Positions 1 to 8,709 are shown, counted from the first letter of the stretch. The stretch is DNA of 47,364 nucleotides from Chromatiales bacterium (GCA_003251535.1 QKFD01000129.1:1-47364), one strand, 5' to 3'. Numbers and translations: made by a program. The notes: generated by a model from the sequence alone, not told the origin.

Positions 1-140
1 CTTCCTTTGACTCCATCACGGGCAATTTTGGCTTGGTACCAGCGCTGAACATCCGGATCCTTGTAGATGAGGCGAAGCACTGCAAAGTAGATGTATTTGC
101 GGACCACGCTCGGTCCTCGCTTCGTCAGCTTGAGGCGTCC
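1..140 (-). pseudogene. IS110-family transposase, C-terminal fragment (cut by window edge)
   Basis: Read on the minus strand, this stretch encodes a Transposase_20-like segment with the motifs GRLKLTKRGPSVVRKYIYF and RWYQAKIARDG, which resemble the C-terminal part of IS110/IS116/IS902 transposases. The frame is closed immediately upstream by a TAG at 141-143, and none of the upstream sequence looks like the rest of the protein, so the 5' part of the gene is missing. The 3' end runs off the window. The piece is most likely a decayed insertion-sequence remnant. Family assignment rests on motif memory over about 46 residues. Confidence 0.65.
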
Positions 141-187
141 CTACCGACTGGCCGAGCAGCGAGACAGCAAAACCGAGCCCAACCAAA

Positions 188-219
188 GTAGGTCGGCGTT
201 AGCGCAGCGTAACCCGACA
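188..219 (+). repeat. REP-like palindromic repeat, copy 1
   Basis: This 32-base unit begins GTAGGTCGG and ends CGTAACCCGACA. It is internally palindromic (GTCGG..TTAGCG / CGTAACCCGAC) and recurs in inverted orientation at 320-350 with only a few differences. The layout resembles the short intergenic palindromes (REP/BIME type) that many proteobacteria carry in high copy. It lies in the non-coding stretch between the IS110 remnant and the nifS terminator. Confidence 0.6.
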
Positions 220-319
220 ACCCTCCAGGAGCGCAACCGCATTCCACTGGCCCTATGGGTGCTACTCGGTGTGGTTGTTCCGCTGCCGCGTTTGTGGAGG
301 TGTGTGCCGGGGTGGGGAT

Positions 320-350
320 TGTCGGGTTACGCTCCGCTAACCCGACCTAC
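320..350 (-). repeat. REP-like palindromic repeat, copy 2 (inverted)
   Basis: The reverse complement of this stretch begins GTAGGTCGGGTTAGCGGAG and is nearly the same as the copy at 188-219. The two copies face each other across about 100 bases. I see no gene between them. The remainder of 141-416 has no supportable coding potential. Confidence 0.6.
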
Positions 351-416
351 CGACGATGCCCTCTTTCTTGCTTCCTTGGGCCTCAAAACTCCATGCGTTA
401 GCGGCGCAACGGGGCA

Positions 417-444
417 GAAAAAAAGAGGGCGGCCTAAGCCGCCC
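417..444 (-). terminator. Intrinsic terminator of iscA-nifU-nifS
   Basis: On the minus strand, 22 bases past the nifS stop codon, a perfect 7-bp GC-rich stem (GGGCGGC / GCCGCCC, 427-433 with 438-444) with a 4-base loop is followed by a T-rich run (A's at 417-424 on the plus strand). This is a textbook rho-independent terminator closing the operon. Confidence 0.9.
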
Positions 445-466
445 AACAGAGGAGCACCTGATGGCC

Positions 467-1666
467 TCAGGCGTAGGTTGGAGCAAATGATTCGCTGGCC
501 GGCCCTTTGGTACCCCAGTAGGGGGAGAGCTTGCGCAGTTGTTCTACCACCGGCGGCACGGCCTCGATCACCCGCTCAATCTCCTCTGCGGTGGTGTAGC
601 GCGAGAGGGAGAAGCGTACGGTGCCGTGGGCGGCGGTGTAGGGGATATCCATGGCCCGCATCACGTGGGAGGGCTCTAGGGAGCCGGAGGTGCAGGCGGA
701 GCCGCTGGAGGCGGCGATGCCCACCTTGTTGAGGAGCAGCAGGATCGCCTCACCCTCGATGAACTCAAAGGCGATGTTGCTGGTGTTGGGCAGACGGTTG
801 CTGGGATCGCCGGTGGGGAAGGCGTTGGGTACCTGGGCCAGGATCCCCTGCTCTAGCCGGTCGCGCAGGTCACGCACGACGGTCTGCTCGTGCTCCATGG
901 CGGCCATGGCCTGTTCCGCTGCCACCCCCAGGCCGATGATGCCGGCCACGTTCTCGGTGCCAGCCCGCCGTCCCCGCTCCTGATGGCCACCGCGCAACAG
1001 CGGGCGGAAGCGGGTGTTGCGCCGCAGGTAGAGCACCCCGATCCCCTTGGGGGAGTGGAGCTTGTGGCCAGAGAGGGAGAGCATGTCGATCTTGCTGTTT
1101 TTCAGATCGAGCGGGATCTTGCCCACCACCTGCACGGCGTCGGTGTGGAACTGCACCCCGGCGGCGTTGGCCAGCTCGGCCATCTCCTCCACCGGGAAGA
1201 GGGTGCCGGTCTCGTTGTTGGCCCACATCACGGAGACGATAGCCACCTGCGGTGAGAGCAGGGCGCGATACTCGTCGAGGTTGAGCCGCCCCTTGTTATC
1301 CACCTTGAGCCGATGGATGGTGTAACCCTCTTTCTCCAGATGCTCGCAGAGGGTCAGGACCGCCGGATGCTCGACCGTGGTGGTGATAATCTCTCGCCGA
1401 TCCGGGTAGGCGCGCAGCGCCGAGAGGATGGCAGTGGAGTTGGACTCGGTACCACAGGAGGTAAAGATCACCTCGGAGTCGTGCTCAGCACCCAACAGCG
1501 TCTGCACCTGGCGACGGGCATTTTTCAGCGCCCGCCCCACCTTCTCACCAAAGGCGTGCATGGAGGAGGGGTTGCCGTACTGCTCGGTGAAGAAGGGGAG
1601 CATCGCCGCCACCACCGCGTCATCGACGCGGGTGGTGGCGTTGTTGTCGAGGTAGATGGGGTCCAT
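467..1666 (-). CDS. nifS: Cysteine desulfurase NifS
   Basis: This 399-residue PLP enzyme removes sulfur from cysteine as a persulfide and passes it to the NifU scaffold for Fe-S cluster assembly, typically for nitrogenase. The N-terminus MDPIYLDNNATT is typical of the family. The PLP lysine is K202 in SGHKLHSPKG and the catalytic cysteine is C325 in SSGSACTSGSLEPSHV. These are the positions known for Azotobacter NifS, and the loop is NifS-like (SGSLEPSHV) more than IscS-like. The start at 1666 was chosen because it begins the conserved N-terminus and lies one base after the nifU stop (TGATATG). A longer frame reaching 1738 would overlap nifU and adds an unconserved Arg/Pro-rich leader. It is the last gene of the operon. 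Confidence 0.95.
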   Translation of the reverse strand: MDPIYLDNNATTRVDDAVVAAMLPFFTEQYGNPSSMHAFGEKVGRALKNARRQVQTLLGAEHDSEVIFTSCGTESNSTAILSALRAYPDRREIITTTVEHPAVLTLCEHLEKEGYTIHRLKVDNKGRLNLDEYRALLSPQVAIVSVMWANNETGTLFPVEEMAELANAAGVQFHTDAVQVVGKIPLDLKNSKIDMLSLSGHKLHSPKGIGVLYLRRNTRFRPLLRGGHQERGRRAGTENVAGIIGLGVAAEQAMAAMEHEQTVVRDLRDRLEQGILAQVPNAFPTGDPSNRLPNTSNIAFEFIEGEAILLLLNKVGIAASSGSACTSGSLEPSHVMRAMDIPYTAAHGTVRFSLSRYTTAEEIERVIEAVPPVVEQLRKLSPYWGTKGPASESFAPTYA

Positions 1667-1667
1667 A

Positions 1668-2561
1668 TCAGTGTCCCCCGCAGGCGTGGGCCGCCTGCTT
1701 GGCCGGCACCACCCGCACCAGCTCGCCCAGCGCCTCAACGATCTGCTGCTGGATCCCGCCCAGGGTCATGGCCGCCATCTGGCAACCGGAGCAGGCACCG
1801 ATCATGTTGACGTAGATGGTGTTGCCATCCACATCCACCAGTTCTACGTCACCACGGTCACGCTGGAGCTGGGGGCGGATCTTCTCGATGGTCTCTTCGA
1901 TGATGCGAATGCGCTGGAGGTTGGTCAGCTTGCCTTTGGCCGCTGGGGCCTGGGCAGGGGCCGGCTCAGCGGCCACCGGCGCTGCCGTGGCCCGCTCCGC
2001 CATCACCTTCGCCAAGATCTCTTCGATCCCTTCATGACAGGAGGAGCAACCACCGCCGGCCTTGGTGTAGTGGGTCACCTCTTGCACCGTGGTGAGATTG
2101 TTGGCGCGGATAGTCTCTTCGATCAACACCGCGTCCACGGCGAAACATTTGCAGATGAGCGCCCCCTCTTCGTGGTCGTCACTCCACTCCTCGCCGCGGA
2201 AGTTGGCCACTGCCGCCTGTAGCGCCTCACGCCCCATCACTGAGCAGTGCATCTTCTCCGCCGGCAGGCCATCTAGGAAGTCGGCGATATCCTGGTTGGA
2301 GACCTTGAGCGCCTCTTCAAGGGTCATGCCCTTGATGATCTCGGTCAGGGCCGAGGAGGAGGCGATGGCAGAGCCGCAACCGAAGGTCTGGAAGCCGGCA
2401 TCCAGGATCCGCTCGTTGTCTGGATCTACCTTTAAGGTGAGACGCAGGGCATCACCGCAGGAGATAGAGCCCACCTCGCCGATGGCGTTGGCGCCATCGA
2501 TGGCACCGGCGTTGCGCGGATTGAAGAAGTGATCTTTGACCTTTTCGGAGTAGTCCCACAT
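1668..2561 (-). CDS. nifU: Fe-S cluster scaffold protein NifU (three domains)
   Basis: This 297-residue modular scaffold assembles Fe-S clusters for nitrogenase proteins. Residues 1-125 form an IscU-like domain with C35, C62 and C106. Residues 133-180 form a BFD-like [2Fe-2S] domain with C137, C139, C172 and C175. After an Ala/Pro-rich linker (about 190-210), a C-terminal Nfu domain carries the C257-x2-C260 motif. The first seven cysteines fall at the positions I recall for Azotobacter NifU, which marks it as true NifU. The IscU-like domain has LPAEK in place of the LPPVK chaperone motif, as expected for a protein that does not rely on HscA. It is translated between iscA (12-base gap) and nifS (1-base gap). 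Confidence 0.96.
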   Translation of the reverse strand: MWDYSEKVKDHFFNPRNAGAIDGANAIGEVGSISCGDALRLTLKVDPDNERILDAGFQTFGCGSAIASSSALTEIIKGMTLEEALKVSNQDIADFLDGLPAEKMHCSVMGREALQAAVANFRGEEWSDDHEEGALICKCFAVDAVLIEETIRANNLTTVQEVTHYTKAGGGCSSCHEGIEEILAKVMAERATAAPVAAEPAPAQAPAAKGKLTNLQRIRIIEETIEKIRPQLQRDRGDVELVDVDGNTIYVNMIGACSGCQMAAMTLGGIQQQIVEALGELVRVVPAKQAAHACGGH

Positions 2562-2573
2562 GGCCTGGTCCCC

Positions 2574-2897
2574 TTACGCGGAAAACGACTTGCCGCAGCC
2601 GCAGCTGTGGGAAGCGTTGGGATTCTGGAAAGCGAAACCGGATTCAGTAAGGGTTTCGACGAAATCGATGGTGAGGCCTTTGAGCAGCTCGGCGCTGGAG
2701 GGATCCACCAGGACCTTGATCCCATCCTGCTCCAGCACTACATCGTCGGCCCCGCTCTGCTCGGGGAGGTCCAGCGCATACTGGAAGCCAGAGCAGCCGC
2801 CCCCCGTCACAGCGATGCGTAGTCCAGCGACCGGCCGACCAGCGGAACGGATGAAACGGCGGGCGGCTTTCACGGCATTCGGGGTGAGGGTGATCAT
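2574..2897 (-). CDS. iscA: IscA/HesB-type Fe-S carrier, nif-associated
   Basis: This 107-residue A-type carrier probably transfers Fe-S clusters or iron to apo-proteins during nitrogenase maturation (the IscA-nif role). It has the three conserved cysteines of the family: C35 in GGGCSGFQY and C99/C101 in the SCGCGKSF tail. It is the first gene of the operon. The start is preceded by GGAG nine bases upstream, and a predicted sigma-54 promoter places transcription about 30 bases further up. Assignment to the nif-specific branch comes from linkage to nifUS and is not clear from sequence alone. Confidence 0.9.
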   Translation of the reverse strand: MITLTPNAVKAARRFIRSAGRPVAGLRIAVTGGGCSGFQYALDLPEQSGADDVVLEQDGIKVLVDPSSAELLKGLTIDFVETLTESGFAFQNPNASHSCGCGKSFSA

Positions 2898-2938
2898 GGT
2901 TCAGGCTCTCCGAGCTGAGGGATGTGTGAAGGGTTAGG

Positions 2939-2954
2939 AGCAACCGCCATGCCA
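2939..2954 (-). promoter_or_regulatory. Sigma-54 promoter of iscA-nifU-nifS
   Basis: The minus strand reads TGGCATGGCGGTTGCT, an almost perfect match to the -24/-12 consensus TGGCAC-N5-TTGCW, with the required GG and GC dinucleotides ten bases apart. It would start transcription near 2928, about 30 bases before the iscA start codon. Confidence 0.82.
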
Positions 2955-2970
2955 GCCCAAGCCAAAAAGG

Positions 2971-2983
2971 CAACATCATGATT
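2971..2983 (-). promoter_or_regulatory. Possible IHF site
   Basis: The minus strand reads AATCATGATGTTG, one mismatch from WATCAANNNNTTR. It sits between the sigma-54 promoter and the upstream activator element, where IHF normally bends DNA at NifA-controlled promoters. The motif is short and degenerate, so position is the main support. Confidence 0.4.
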
Positions 2984-3040
2984 ATAAAGGAGTTATTTTG
3001 GGGCATCTTTCCGACTGGTATTGTCGGAGATATCCCTGTT

Positions 3041-3056
3041 TGTCATCTTCACGACA
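3041..3056. promoter_or_regulatory. NifA-type upstream activator sequence
   Basis: TGTCATCTTCACGACA fits TGT-N10-ACA, the classic NifA binding motif. It lies roughly 115-130 bases upstream of the predicted iscA start of transcription, inside the usual window for enhancer binding. The rest of 2898-3176 is a divergent intergenic region holding these signals and the leader of the FecR-domain gene. Confidence 0.65.
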
Positions 3057-3176
3057 ACCTTTCGCACCTTGCTGGTGCAGCTCCCTACCCCCAACAGCGA
3101 CCCCATCCATCTGCATCTATCTCCGGTCATCCCACTCCCTTATTGTCCGCCGCCGCTGCCCACCAGGAGTCCCATC

Positions 3177-6100
3177 ATGCCCAACTACCGCCCCCTGCTG
3201 GCCGCCATCCTTGCCGCCACCCTCTGGAGCCCTGCCCACGCCACCGTTGCCCGCAGCGGCGAGCCGGCAGGCAGCGTACTCACCACCCAGGGGGATGAGC
3301 AGATCCGTTTCCTGGATCAGGGTCCGTGGGCAGCCGTGGAGCGGGAGCAGGCGCTGCTCGGTGGCGACCATCTGCGCACGGGTCCCTATGGCGCCCTGGC
3401 ACTGCTGTTTGCCGATCGCACCCAGGTGCGGGTGCAGCGCAATAGCTCGCTGTTGGTGAAGCAGGTGAGCGGCCCCGGACCGGCCCAGCTGCGGCTTGAT
3501 CGGGGCGGCGCCTGGTCACGCGCCGCCACCCATGGGAAGGGGTTGGAGATCCAGACCCCCTCCGCCACCGCGGCCATCCGCGGCACCGAGTGGAGTTTGG
3601 CGGTCAATGACCAAGGCCGCTCCACGCTGGTGGTGATCGCCGGTGAGATCGAGTTGAGTAATGAGTTCGGTGCGGTCCGCGTGGGCCCCGGCGAGGTGGG
3701 TACCGCCGAGGTGGGGCGAGCACCGCAGAAAAATGTGTTGGTACAACCGGAGTTACGCGCCCAGTTTGCCCTCCATCTCGATGTCCGTTATGCCCTGCCA
3801 CTCCTTCCAGCCAGTGACATCAAGGGACCCCAGCTAGAGAGCCGGCAAGCGGCCCTGCAGGCGCTCACGAGCGATCAGCGCAGTGTGGCCCAGTGGGCCG
3901 AACTGGCGGCCATCGAGATCGATCTGGGCCACTATAGCGAGGCCCGCAGGGCCCTCGCCCACCTCCCCTCTGACCACCCAGACCGCCCCTATCTGGCGGG
4001 CTATCTAGCGGCTACCGATGGCCACTTTGCCATCGCCGCAGAGCTGCTCGGGCGGACCCTGCAACAGGGCCCAGCCCAACGCCGCACCACCGCCCGCATC
4101 GCCTACTACTGGTCACTCTTCGCCCTCGGCCAGTTCCGCGAGGCCGACGCCCTGCGCAGCGAGCTGGCAGCCACCGAAGGCCCCTATCCGGCCCTTGCCA
4201 TCGCCTGGACCCTCGCCTTCCAGGGCGAACTACCAACGGCGGCGACCCAGCTCGATCAAGCGCTGGTCCGCTATCCCAACCACCCGGCGCTCACCATCCT
4301 CGCCGCCAATATCGCCATCCTGCTGGGGCGTACAGAGCAGGCCGATAGGCTGAGCCAACAGGCGATCAAGGCCGCCCCCGACTCCGCCCTGGCCTGGGTG
4401 GTCCGCGGCCAATATCTGGACGGCTTCACCCCTCAGCGTGACGAGACCCTGACCACCTACCGCCGTGCGGTGGCGCTGGCACCGGAGAACGCCATCGCCC
4501 AAAACAACCTCGGTCTGGCGCTCTACGACCAGGACTACCCCATCGCCGCGGAAGAGCGGCTGCGCTACGCCATGGAGTTGGCCCCTCAGGACCCCATTCC
4601 CCCGCTCAATCTGGCCATCCTGCTGCTCGATCGCCACCGCATCGATGAGGCGACGGCACTGGTGGAGCGGTTTGCCGATCAGGGGGCGCTCAGCTATCTG
4701 GTGGAGGGGCGCATCGCCGCCCAGCGGGGGGAGCTGGAAACCGCCATCGACCGGCTGTTGGCCGCCACCACCGCCGCCCCGCTGCTGGCAAATGCCGAAT
4801 CGGGCGCTGCCATCGTCTACCACGAGCTGGGTGAGGGGGCGCGGGCCGAGCAGGCGCTGGCCAATGCCGATCGCCTCGATCCCCACGACCCACTCCCGCC
4901 CCTCATCTCCTCCATCATCGCCATCGATGACTACCGTGCCGACCACGCCATCAACGGCGCCCGGGAGGCGCTGCGCCGCATCCGCCAGCGCGATGGCGAG
5001 GACCTCGGCCAGCTCGCCGCCTCCCGTAGCGGCGCCATCAGCGTCGGCTCGGCCCTGGGTAATGTGGGGCTGCTCGACTGGGCCGACTTCTACAACGACC
5101 TGGCCTACTCCCCTTTTGATGCCAACAGCAATTTCGTCCGCGCCCACCGTGAGGTGGGTGGCCTCGGCTACCTCACCACCGGCTTCACCTTGGATCCGCT
5201 GGCGATCTACCGGCGCCACCGCTACACCGATCTCTTCTACCGCCCCTTCACCGATCTCACCCTCGCGGGTGGCTACGCCACCGATGCCGACCGCGATTGG
5301 CAGCGGAAGGAGGGGAGTATCGCCCTCTCCGGCTTCGACAATAGCGCCCTGCCAGTGGCCTACGACCTCTCGCTGAGCAGCAGTCGCCAGCGCGATCTGG
5401 CGGGCCCTGCCGAGGGTCCCGCCGGTGCCAGCGTGGCCACCGCGGCGCTCGGTACCCAGCTCGGACAACGCCTGAGCCTCAATCTGTTCTACAACGGCGA
5501 GCGCAACTACCAAGGCAATTCACTGGACGCCATCCTCCGGAGCGAGGAGGAGAACCGCGATCGGGAGTGGGTGGTGGGGATGGGCTACAAGCTGGGCGAC
5601 CGCGACATGCTGATGGGGGTGGTCACCCGCAGTTATCAGCAGTCATTTGCCGATTGGCGCCACGGGACCCTGCGCTATGCCAAGGAGACCGAGCTGGATG
5701 CCCCCACCGTCGGCCTGCGGCGCTTGACCCAGTTGGGGGAGACCACCGTAGGGATCGGGGTGGAACGGGCCGAAGGGGAGGTCAAACAGTACGAGCGACT
5801 GGAGAAGTTCTTCGACCGAGACGCCATCGATGTCACCTCTACCCGTGCCGATCTCGATCTCCTCTGGCAACCCCACCCCAGCGTCGATCTCCAAGGGGCC
5901 GTCAGCCTCGCCCGGTTCGAGACCCGGGGTACCGACGAACGCTATGTGGCACCGCGCCTCGGCATCGCCTGGCGCCCCAGCCAAGATCAGATGGTGCGCC
6001 TGGCCTATCGCCAGGATCCCCCCACCGTGGTGATCTACTCCCTCACGCCGCCCGACACGGTGGGGCTCATCCCCTATCAGCGCTCCATCGTGCTGGATAT

Positions 6101-6614
6101 CGAGAGCTGGCTGGCGCGCTGGGACAAGGAGTGGAACCAGCGGCTCTTCACCGCCGTTAGCGCCCAGCGGTTGCGGGCCGAAGACCCCACCCGTGCCGAT
6201 CCGCCGATGGAGGCGACCCGGCTGGGGGCCGCCGGCAACCTCTGGCTGGGGGATGGCGTAGGGCTGGCGGCCAGCTACTACCATGTCGATAGCGAGTGGC
6301 GTGGCGGCGACCTTGCCGGCCAACCACTCCCCTGGCAACCGGAGTACAACGGTAGCATCGGCCTCAGCTGGGTCCACCCCGCCTATGTACGGATCGATCT
6401 CGCCTGGGAGACCATTGGCCCCCAGCGCAACGATGAGCAGCAGGCACTCAACGGCTACGATCTGCTCAATCTCACCACCCGCTGGGAGCCGCTCAACAAA
6501 CACCTGATGCTGGGGGTCAAGGTGGACAACCTACTCGATCAACGCCACACCGCCGATGCCCTCTACCCCGACGAGGGGCGTGCCTATTACCTGTTTGGTG
6601 AAGTGCGCTTCTGA
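3177..6614 (+). CDS. FecR-domain / TPR / outer-membrane beta-barrel protein
   Basis: This is a 1145-residue exported protein. A signal peptide (MPNYRPLLAAILAATLWSPAHA) is followed by a FecR-like domain (about 30-190, with SATAAIRGTEW and a GEIEL strand). A long run of TPR-like helical repeats spans about 230-600 (for example NNLGLALYDQDYPIAAEERL and LNLAILLLDRHRIDEA). About 450 C-terminal residues follow, rich in alternating strands, with a TonB-receptor-like end (VKVDNLLDQRHTADALYPD and terminal GEVRF) that suggests an outer-membrane barrel. The start at 3177 has AGGAG nine bases upstream and begins the signal peptide. An earlier in-frame start at 3021 would add an implausible leader. The CHASE2 cyclase gene follows 15 bases later, so the two probably act together in envelope sensing. 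Its ligand is unknown. Confidence 0.8.
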   Translation: MPNYRPLLAAILAATLWSPAHATVARSGEPAGSVLTTQGDEQIRFLDQGPWAAVEREQALLGGDHLRTGPYGALALLFADRTQVRVQRNSSLLVKQVSGPGPAQLRLDRGGAWSRAATHGKGLEIQTPSATAAIRGTEWSLAVNDQGRSTLVVIAGEIELSNEFGAVRVGPGEVGTAEVGRAPQKNVLVQPELRAQFALHLDVRYALPLLPASDIKGPQLESRQAALQALTSDQRSVAQWAELAAIEIDLGHYSEARRALAHLPSDHPDRPYLAGYLAATDGHFAIAAELLGRTLQQGPAQRRTTARIAYYWSLFALGQFREADALRSELAATEGPYPALAIAWTLAFQGELPTAATQLDQALVRYPNHPALTILAANIAILLGRTEQADRLSQQAIKAAPDSALAWVVRGQYLDGFTPQRDETLTTYRRAVALAPENAIAQNNLGLALYDQDYPIAAEERLRYAMELAPQDPIPPLNLAILLLDRHRIDEATALVERFADQGALSYLVEGRIAAQRGELETAIDRLLAATTAAPLLANAESGAAIVYHELGEGARAEQALANADRLDPHDPLPPLISSIIAIDDYRADHAINGAREALRRIRQRDGEDLGQLAASRSGAISVGSALGNVGLLDWADFYNDLAYSPFDANSNFVRAHREVGGLGYLTTGFTLDPLAIYRRHRYTDLFYRPFTDLTLAGGYATDADRDWQRKEGSIALSGFDNSALPVAYDLSLSSSRQRDLAGPAEGPAGASVATAALGTQLGQRLSLNLFYNGERNYQGNSLDAILRSEEENRDREWVVGMGYKLGDRDMLMGVVTRSYQQSFADWRHGTLRYAKETELDAPTVGLRRLTQLGETTVGIGVERAEGEVKQYERLEKFFDRDAIDVTSTRADLDLLWQPHPSVDLQGAVSLARFETRGTDERYVAPRLGIAWRPSQDQMVRLAYRQDPPTVVIYSLTPPDTVGLIPYQRSIVLDIESWLARWDKEWNQRLFTAVSAQRLRAEDPTRADPPMEATRLGAAGNLWLGDGVGLAASYYHVDSEWRGGDLAGQPLPWQPEYNGSIGLSWVHPAYVRIDLAWETIGPQRNDEQQALNGYDLLNLTTRWEPLNKHLMLGVKVDNLLDQRHTADALYPDEGRAYYLFGEVRF

Positions 6615-6629
6615 TAGCGCGCGCGCCCG

Positions 6630-8648
6630 ATGGAGAGCCGCCAGCTCACCCCCACCCCACCGCTGCGCTGGTGGCTGCCGCCGCTCCTGCTGTGGCCGCT
6701 GCTGGCGCTGCTCGGCACCACGCCCCTCTGGCAGGTATCCGTAGAGGGGCGGGCGTTTGATCTCCTCACCACCCTCCGGCCACCACAACCGCCCAGCGAT
6801 ACGGTGCTGGTGGTGCTCGACGAACCCTCCTTTGCCGAGGTGAACCAGCAGTACCCCTGGCCACGGGCACTCCATGCCGATCTGCTGCGGGCGCTCCAGC
6901 GGGCGGGGGCGCAGGTGATCGCCTTCGACATCATCTTTGCTGAACCATCACGCTTCGGCCCCGAGGATGATGCCGCCCTGGCTGAGGCCATCCAGGAGGC
7001 GGGCCGGGTGGTGCTGGCGGGCGCCGAGGAGTACATCGAGCGGCCACAGTGGTTGCAGTACTCCCGTATCGAGCCGCTGCCACTACTGGTGGCGGCGGGG
7101 GCCAGCGTCGGGCTGGCCACCATAGAGGTGGATGGGGATGGCGTGGTACGCAGCCTCCCGCTGCAAACCGACAGCTTTAGCCGCCAAATAGCGCAGCTGA
7201 CGGGCCGGCCCCTCCCCCCGCCAGTGGCCGGCCAGCAGATCCAATATTTCGGCCCGCCGGGCCACTTTAGTCGCGTCTCCTACTACCAGGCCCTCGACCC
7301 TGAGCACTACCTACCCCCCCATATTTTTCAGGGTAAACGGGTCCTGGTGGGGCTCGATCTGCGTAACACCGTCCAGCTTGAGCAGCGTGCGGCCGATCTG
7401 TTTGAGACCCCCTTCACCCTCACCAGCCAGCGCTACAGTGCCGGGGTGGAGATCCACGCCACCATTCTCGACAACCTGCTTTATGACACGGCCATCGATC
7501 CACTGGCTGTACCCACCCAGCTCACCCTCCTGGCACTGACGCTGCTGCTCAGTGGCTACCTCAACCGCCATTGGGAACCCACCCGCAGCAGCCTCAGCGC
7601 GGCGCTGTTGATCGCCGCGCTACTCACCGTTGCTCTGCTGCTGCTCTATCTCGGGCGGCTCTGGCTCCCCCCTGGACTCCCTCTGCTCGGTGTTATCCTC
7701 CCCTATCTGTTACAGGGGCTGTGGGCGGTGCTCCAGGAGCGCCGCCAGCGGCTGGCCATCGCCCGCGCCTTCAGCCACTACCTCTCGCCCGCGATGGTAG
7801 AGCGGCTCCAGCGGGAACCACAGCGGCTCCAGCTCGGGGGCGAGCTACGGCCAATGACCCTGCTGTTCCTCGACATCCGCGGCTTTACCACCCTCTCCGA
7901 GCGCTACCAAGAGAACCCGCAGGCCCTCACCCGGCTCATCAACCGCTTCCTCACCCCCATGAGCGCCGAGATCCTGCGGGAGGATGGCACCATCGATAAG
8001 TACATCGGCGACTGCATCATGGCCTTCTGGAACGCCCCGCTCGATGAGCCCCACCACCCGCTACGGGCCTGCCACACCGCCCTCGCGATGGTGGAGGCGA
8101 TGCACCGCTTCAACCGGGAGTTGGTTGCTGAGGGAGAGGAGACGCCGGTGCAACTGGATGTCGGCATCGGCATCAATAGTGGGCCGTGTGTGGTGGGAAA
8201 CATGGGCTCAGAGCAGCGCTTCGACTACTCGGTGCTGGGCGATACGGTCAACCTCGCCGCCCGGCTCGAAGCCGTTAGCAAGCTCTACGGCACCCGTATC
8301 GTGCTGGGGGCACAGACCGCCATGGCCGTCGCTGGGCAGCTCGCAGTGGTGGAGATCGACCTCATCGCGGTCAAGGGCAAGCAGCAGGCGGTCCCTATCT
8401 ACACCCTCTTGGGGGATGGGCAGATGCGCGCCCAGGCGGCGTTTCAAACCCTGGCAGCGGCCACCGACGCGCTGCTGCGCGCCTATCGCGCCGGCGACTG
8501 GGAGGCCGCCCTCGCCGCCCTGGCGGAGGGGCGGGCCAGCGGCCTACTGCCAGGGCTGTTTCAGCTCTACCAGCAGCGCATTGAGCACTACCGCGCCACC
8601 CCGCCGGGGCCGGAGTGGAATGGCGTCTACATCGCCGAGAGCAAGTAG
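6630..8648 (+). CDS. CHASE2-domain class III adenylate/guanylate cyclase
   Basis: This 672-residue membrane sensor should make cAMP (possibly cGMP) in response to a periplasmic signal. One membrane helix lies at about 14-33. A periplasmic CHASE2 domain spans about 35-290 (VLVVLDEPSFAEV, WPRALHADLLRALQ, VIAFDIIFAEPS). Three closely spaced helices follow at about 295-370, then the cyclase domain at about 405-580. The catalytic parts look intact: metal-binding Asp in LLFLDIRGFTTLSE, Lys/Asp in KYIGDCIMAFW, GINSGPCVVGNMGS, and the Asp-Asn-Arg set in VLGDTVNLAARLE. The Lys and Asp residues favour ATP as substrate. CHASE2 cyclases are often encoded beside FecR-domain proteins, as here. The family is clear. 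The signal is not known. Confidence 0.93.
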   Translation: MESRQLTPTPPLRWWLPPLLLWPLLALLGTTPLWQVSVEGRAFDLLTTLRPPQPPSDTVLVVLDEPSFAEVNQQYPWPRALHADLLRALQRAGAQVIAFDIIFAEPSRFGPEDDAALAEAIQEAGRVVLAGAEEYIERPQWLQYSRIEPLPLLVAAGASVGLATIEVDGDGVVRSLPLQTDSFSRQIAQLTGRPLPPPVAGQQIQYFGPPGHFSRVSYYQALDPEHYLPPHIFQGKRVLVGLDLRNTVQLEQRAADLFETPFTLTSQRYSAGVEIHATILDNLLYDTAIDPLAVPTQLTLLALTLLLSGYLNRHWEPTRSSLSAALLIAALLTVALLLLYLGRLWLPPGLPLLGVILPYLLQGLWAVLQERRQRLAIARAFSHYLSPAMVERLQREPQRLQLGGELRPMTLLFLDIRGFTTLSERYQENPQALTRLINRFLTPMSAEILREDGTIDKYIGDCIMAFWNAPLDEPHHPLRACHTALAMVEAMHRFNRELVAEGEETPVQLDVGIGINSGPCVVGNMGSEQRFDYSVLGDTVNLAARLEAVSKLYGTRIVLGAQTAMAVAGQLAVVEIDLIAVKGKQQAVPIYTLLGDGQMRAQAAFQTLAAATDALLRAYRAGDWEAALAALAEGRASGLLPGLFQLYQQRIEHYRATPPGPEWNGVYIAESK

Positions 8649-8709
8649 CCCCTTGGCATTTTCGCCGGAGGTCGGCAGGCTATGGTCTCCGCCCTCGCCC
8701 ACCACCACC

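Noticed and set aside
91-732. Plus-strand 213-codon frame at the left end
   Set aside because: It crosses the REP-like repeats, the nifS terminator and the antisense of nifS. The Arg/Pro-rich translation is without domains.
4230-5513. Long minus-strand open frame (427 codons) opposite the FecR/TPR gene, and similar ones at 5643-6503, 12650-13771, 16067-16927 and 22528-23964
   Set aside because: Compositional shadows of strongly supported genes in GC-rich DNA. Their translations are low-complexity and Gly/Val/His/Asp-rich with no recognisable domain.
7984-8709. Upstream extension of the lipoprotein hydrolase frame into the cyclase gene
   Set aside because: The extension is an out-of-frame reading of the cyclase. 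The lipoprotein signal begins at 8710.
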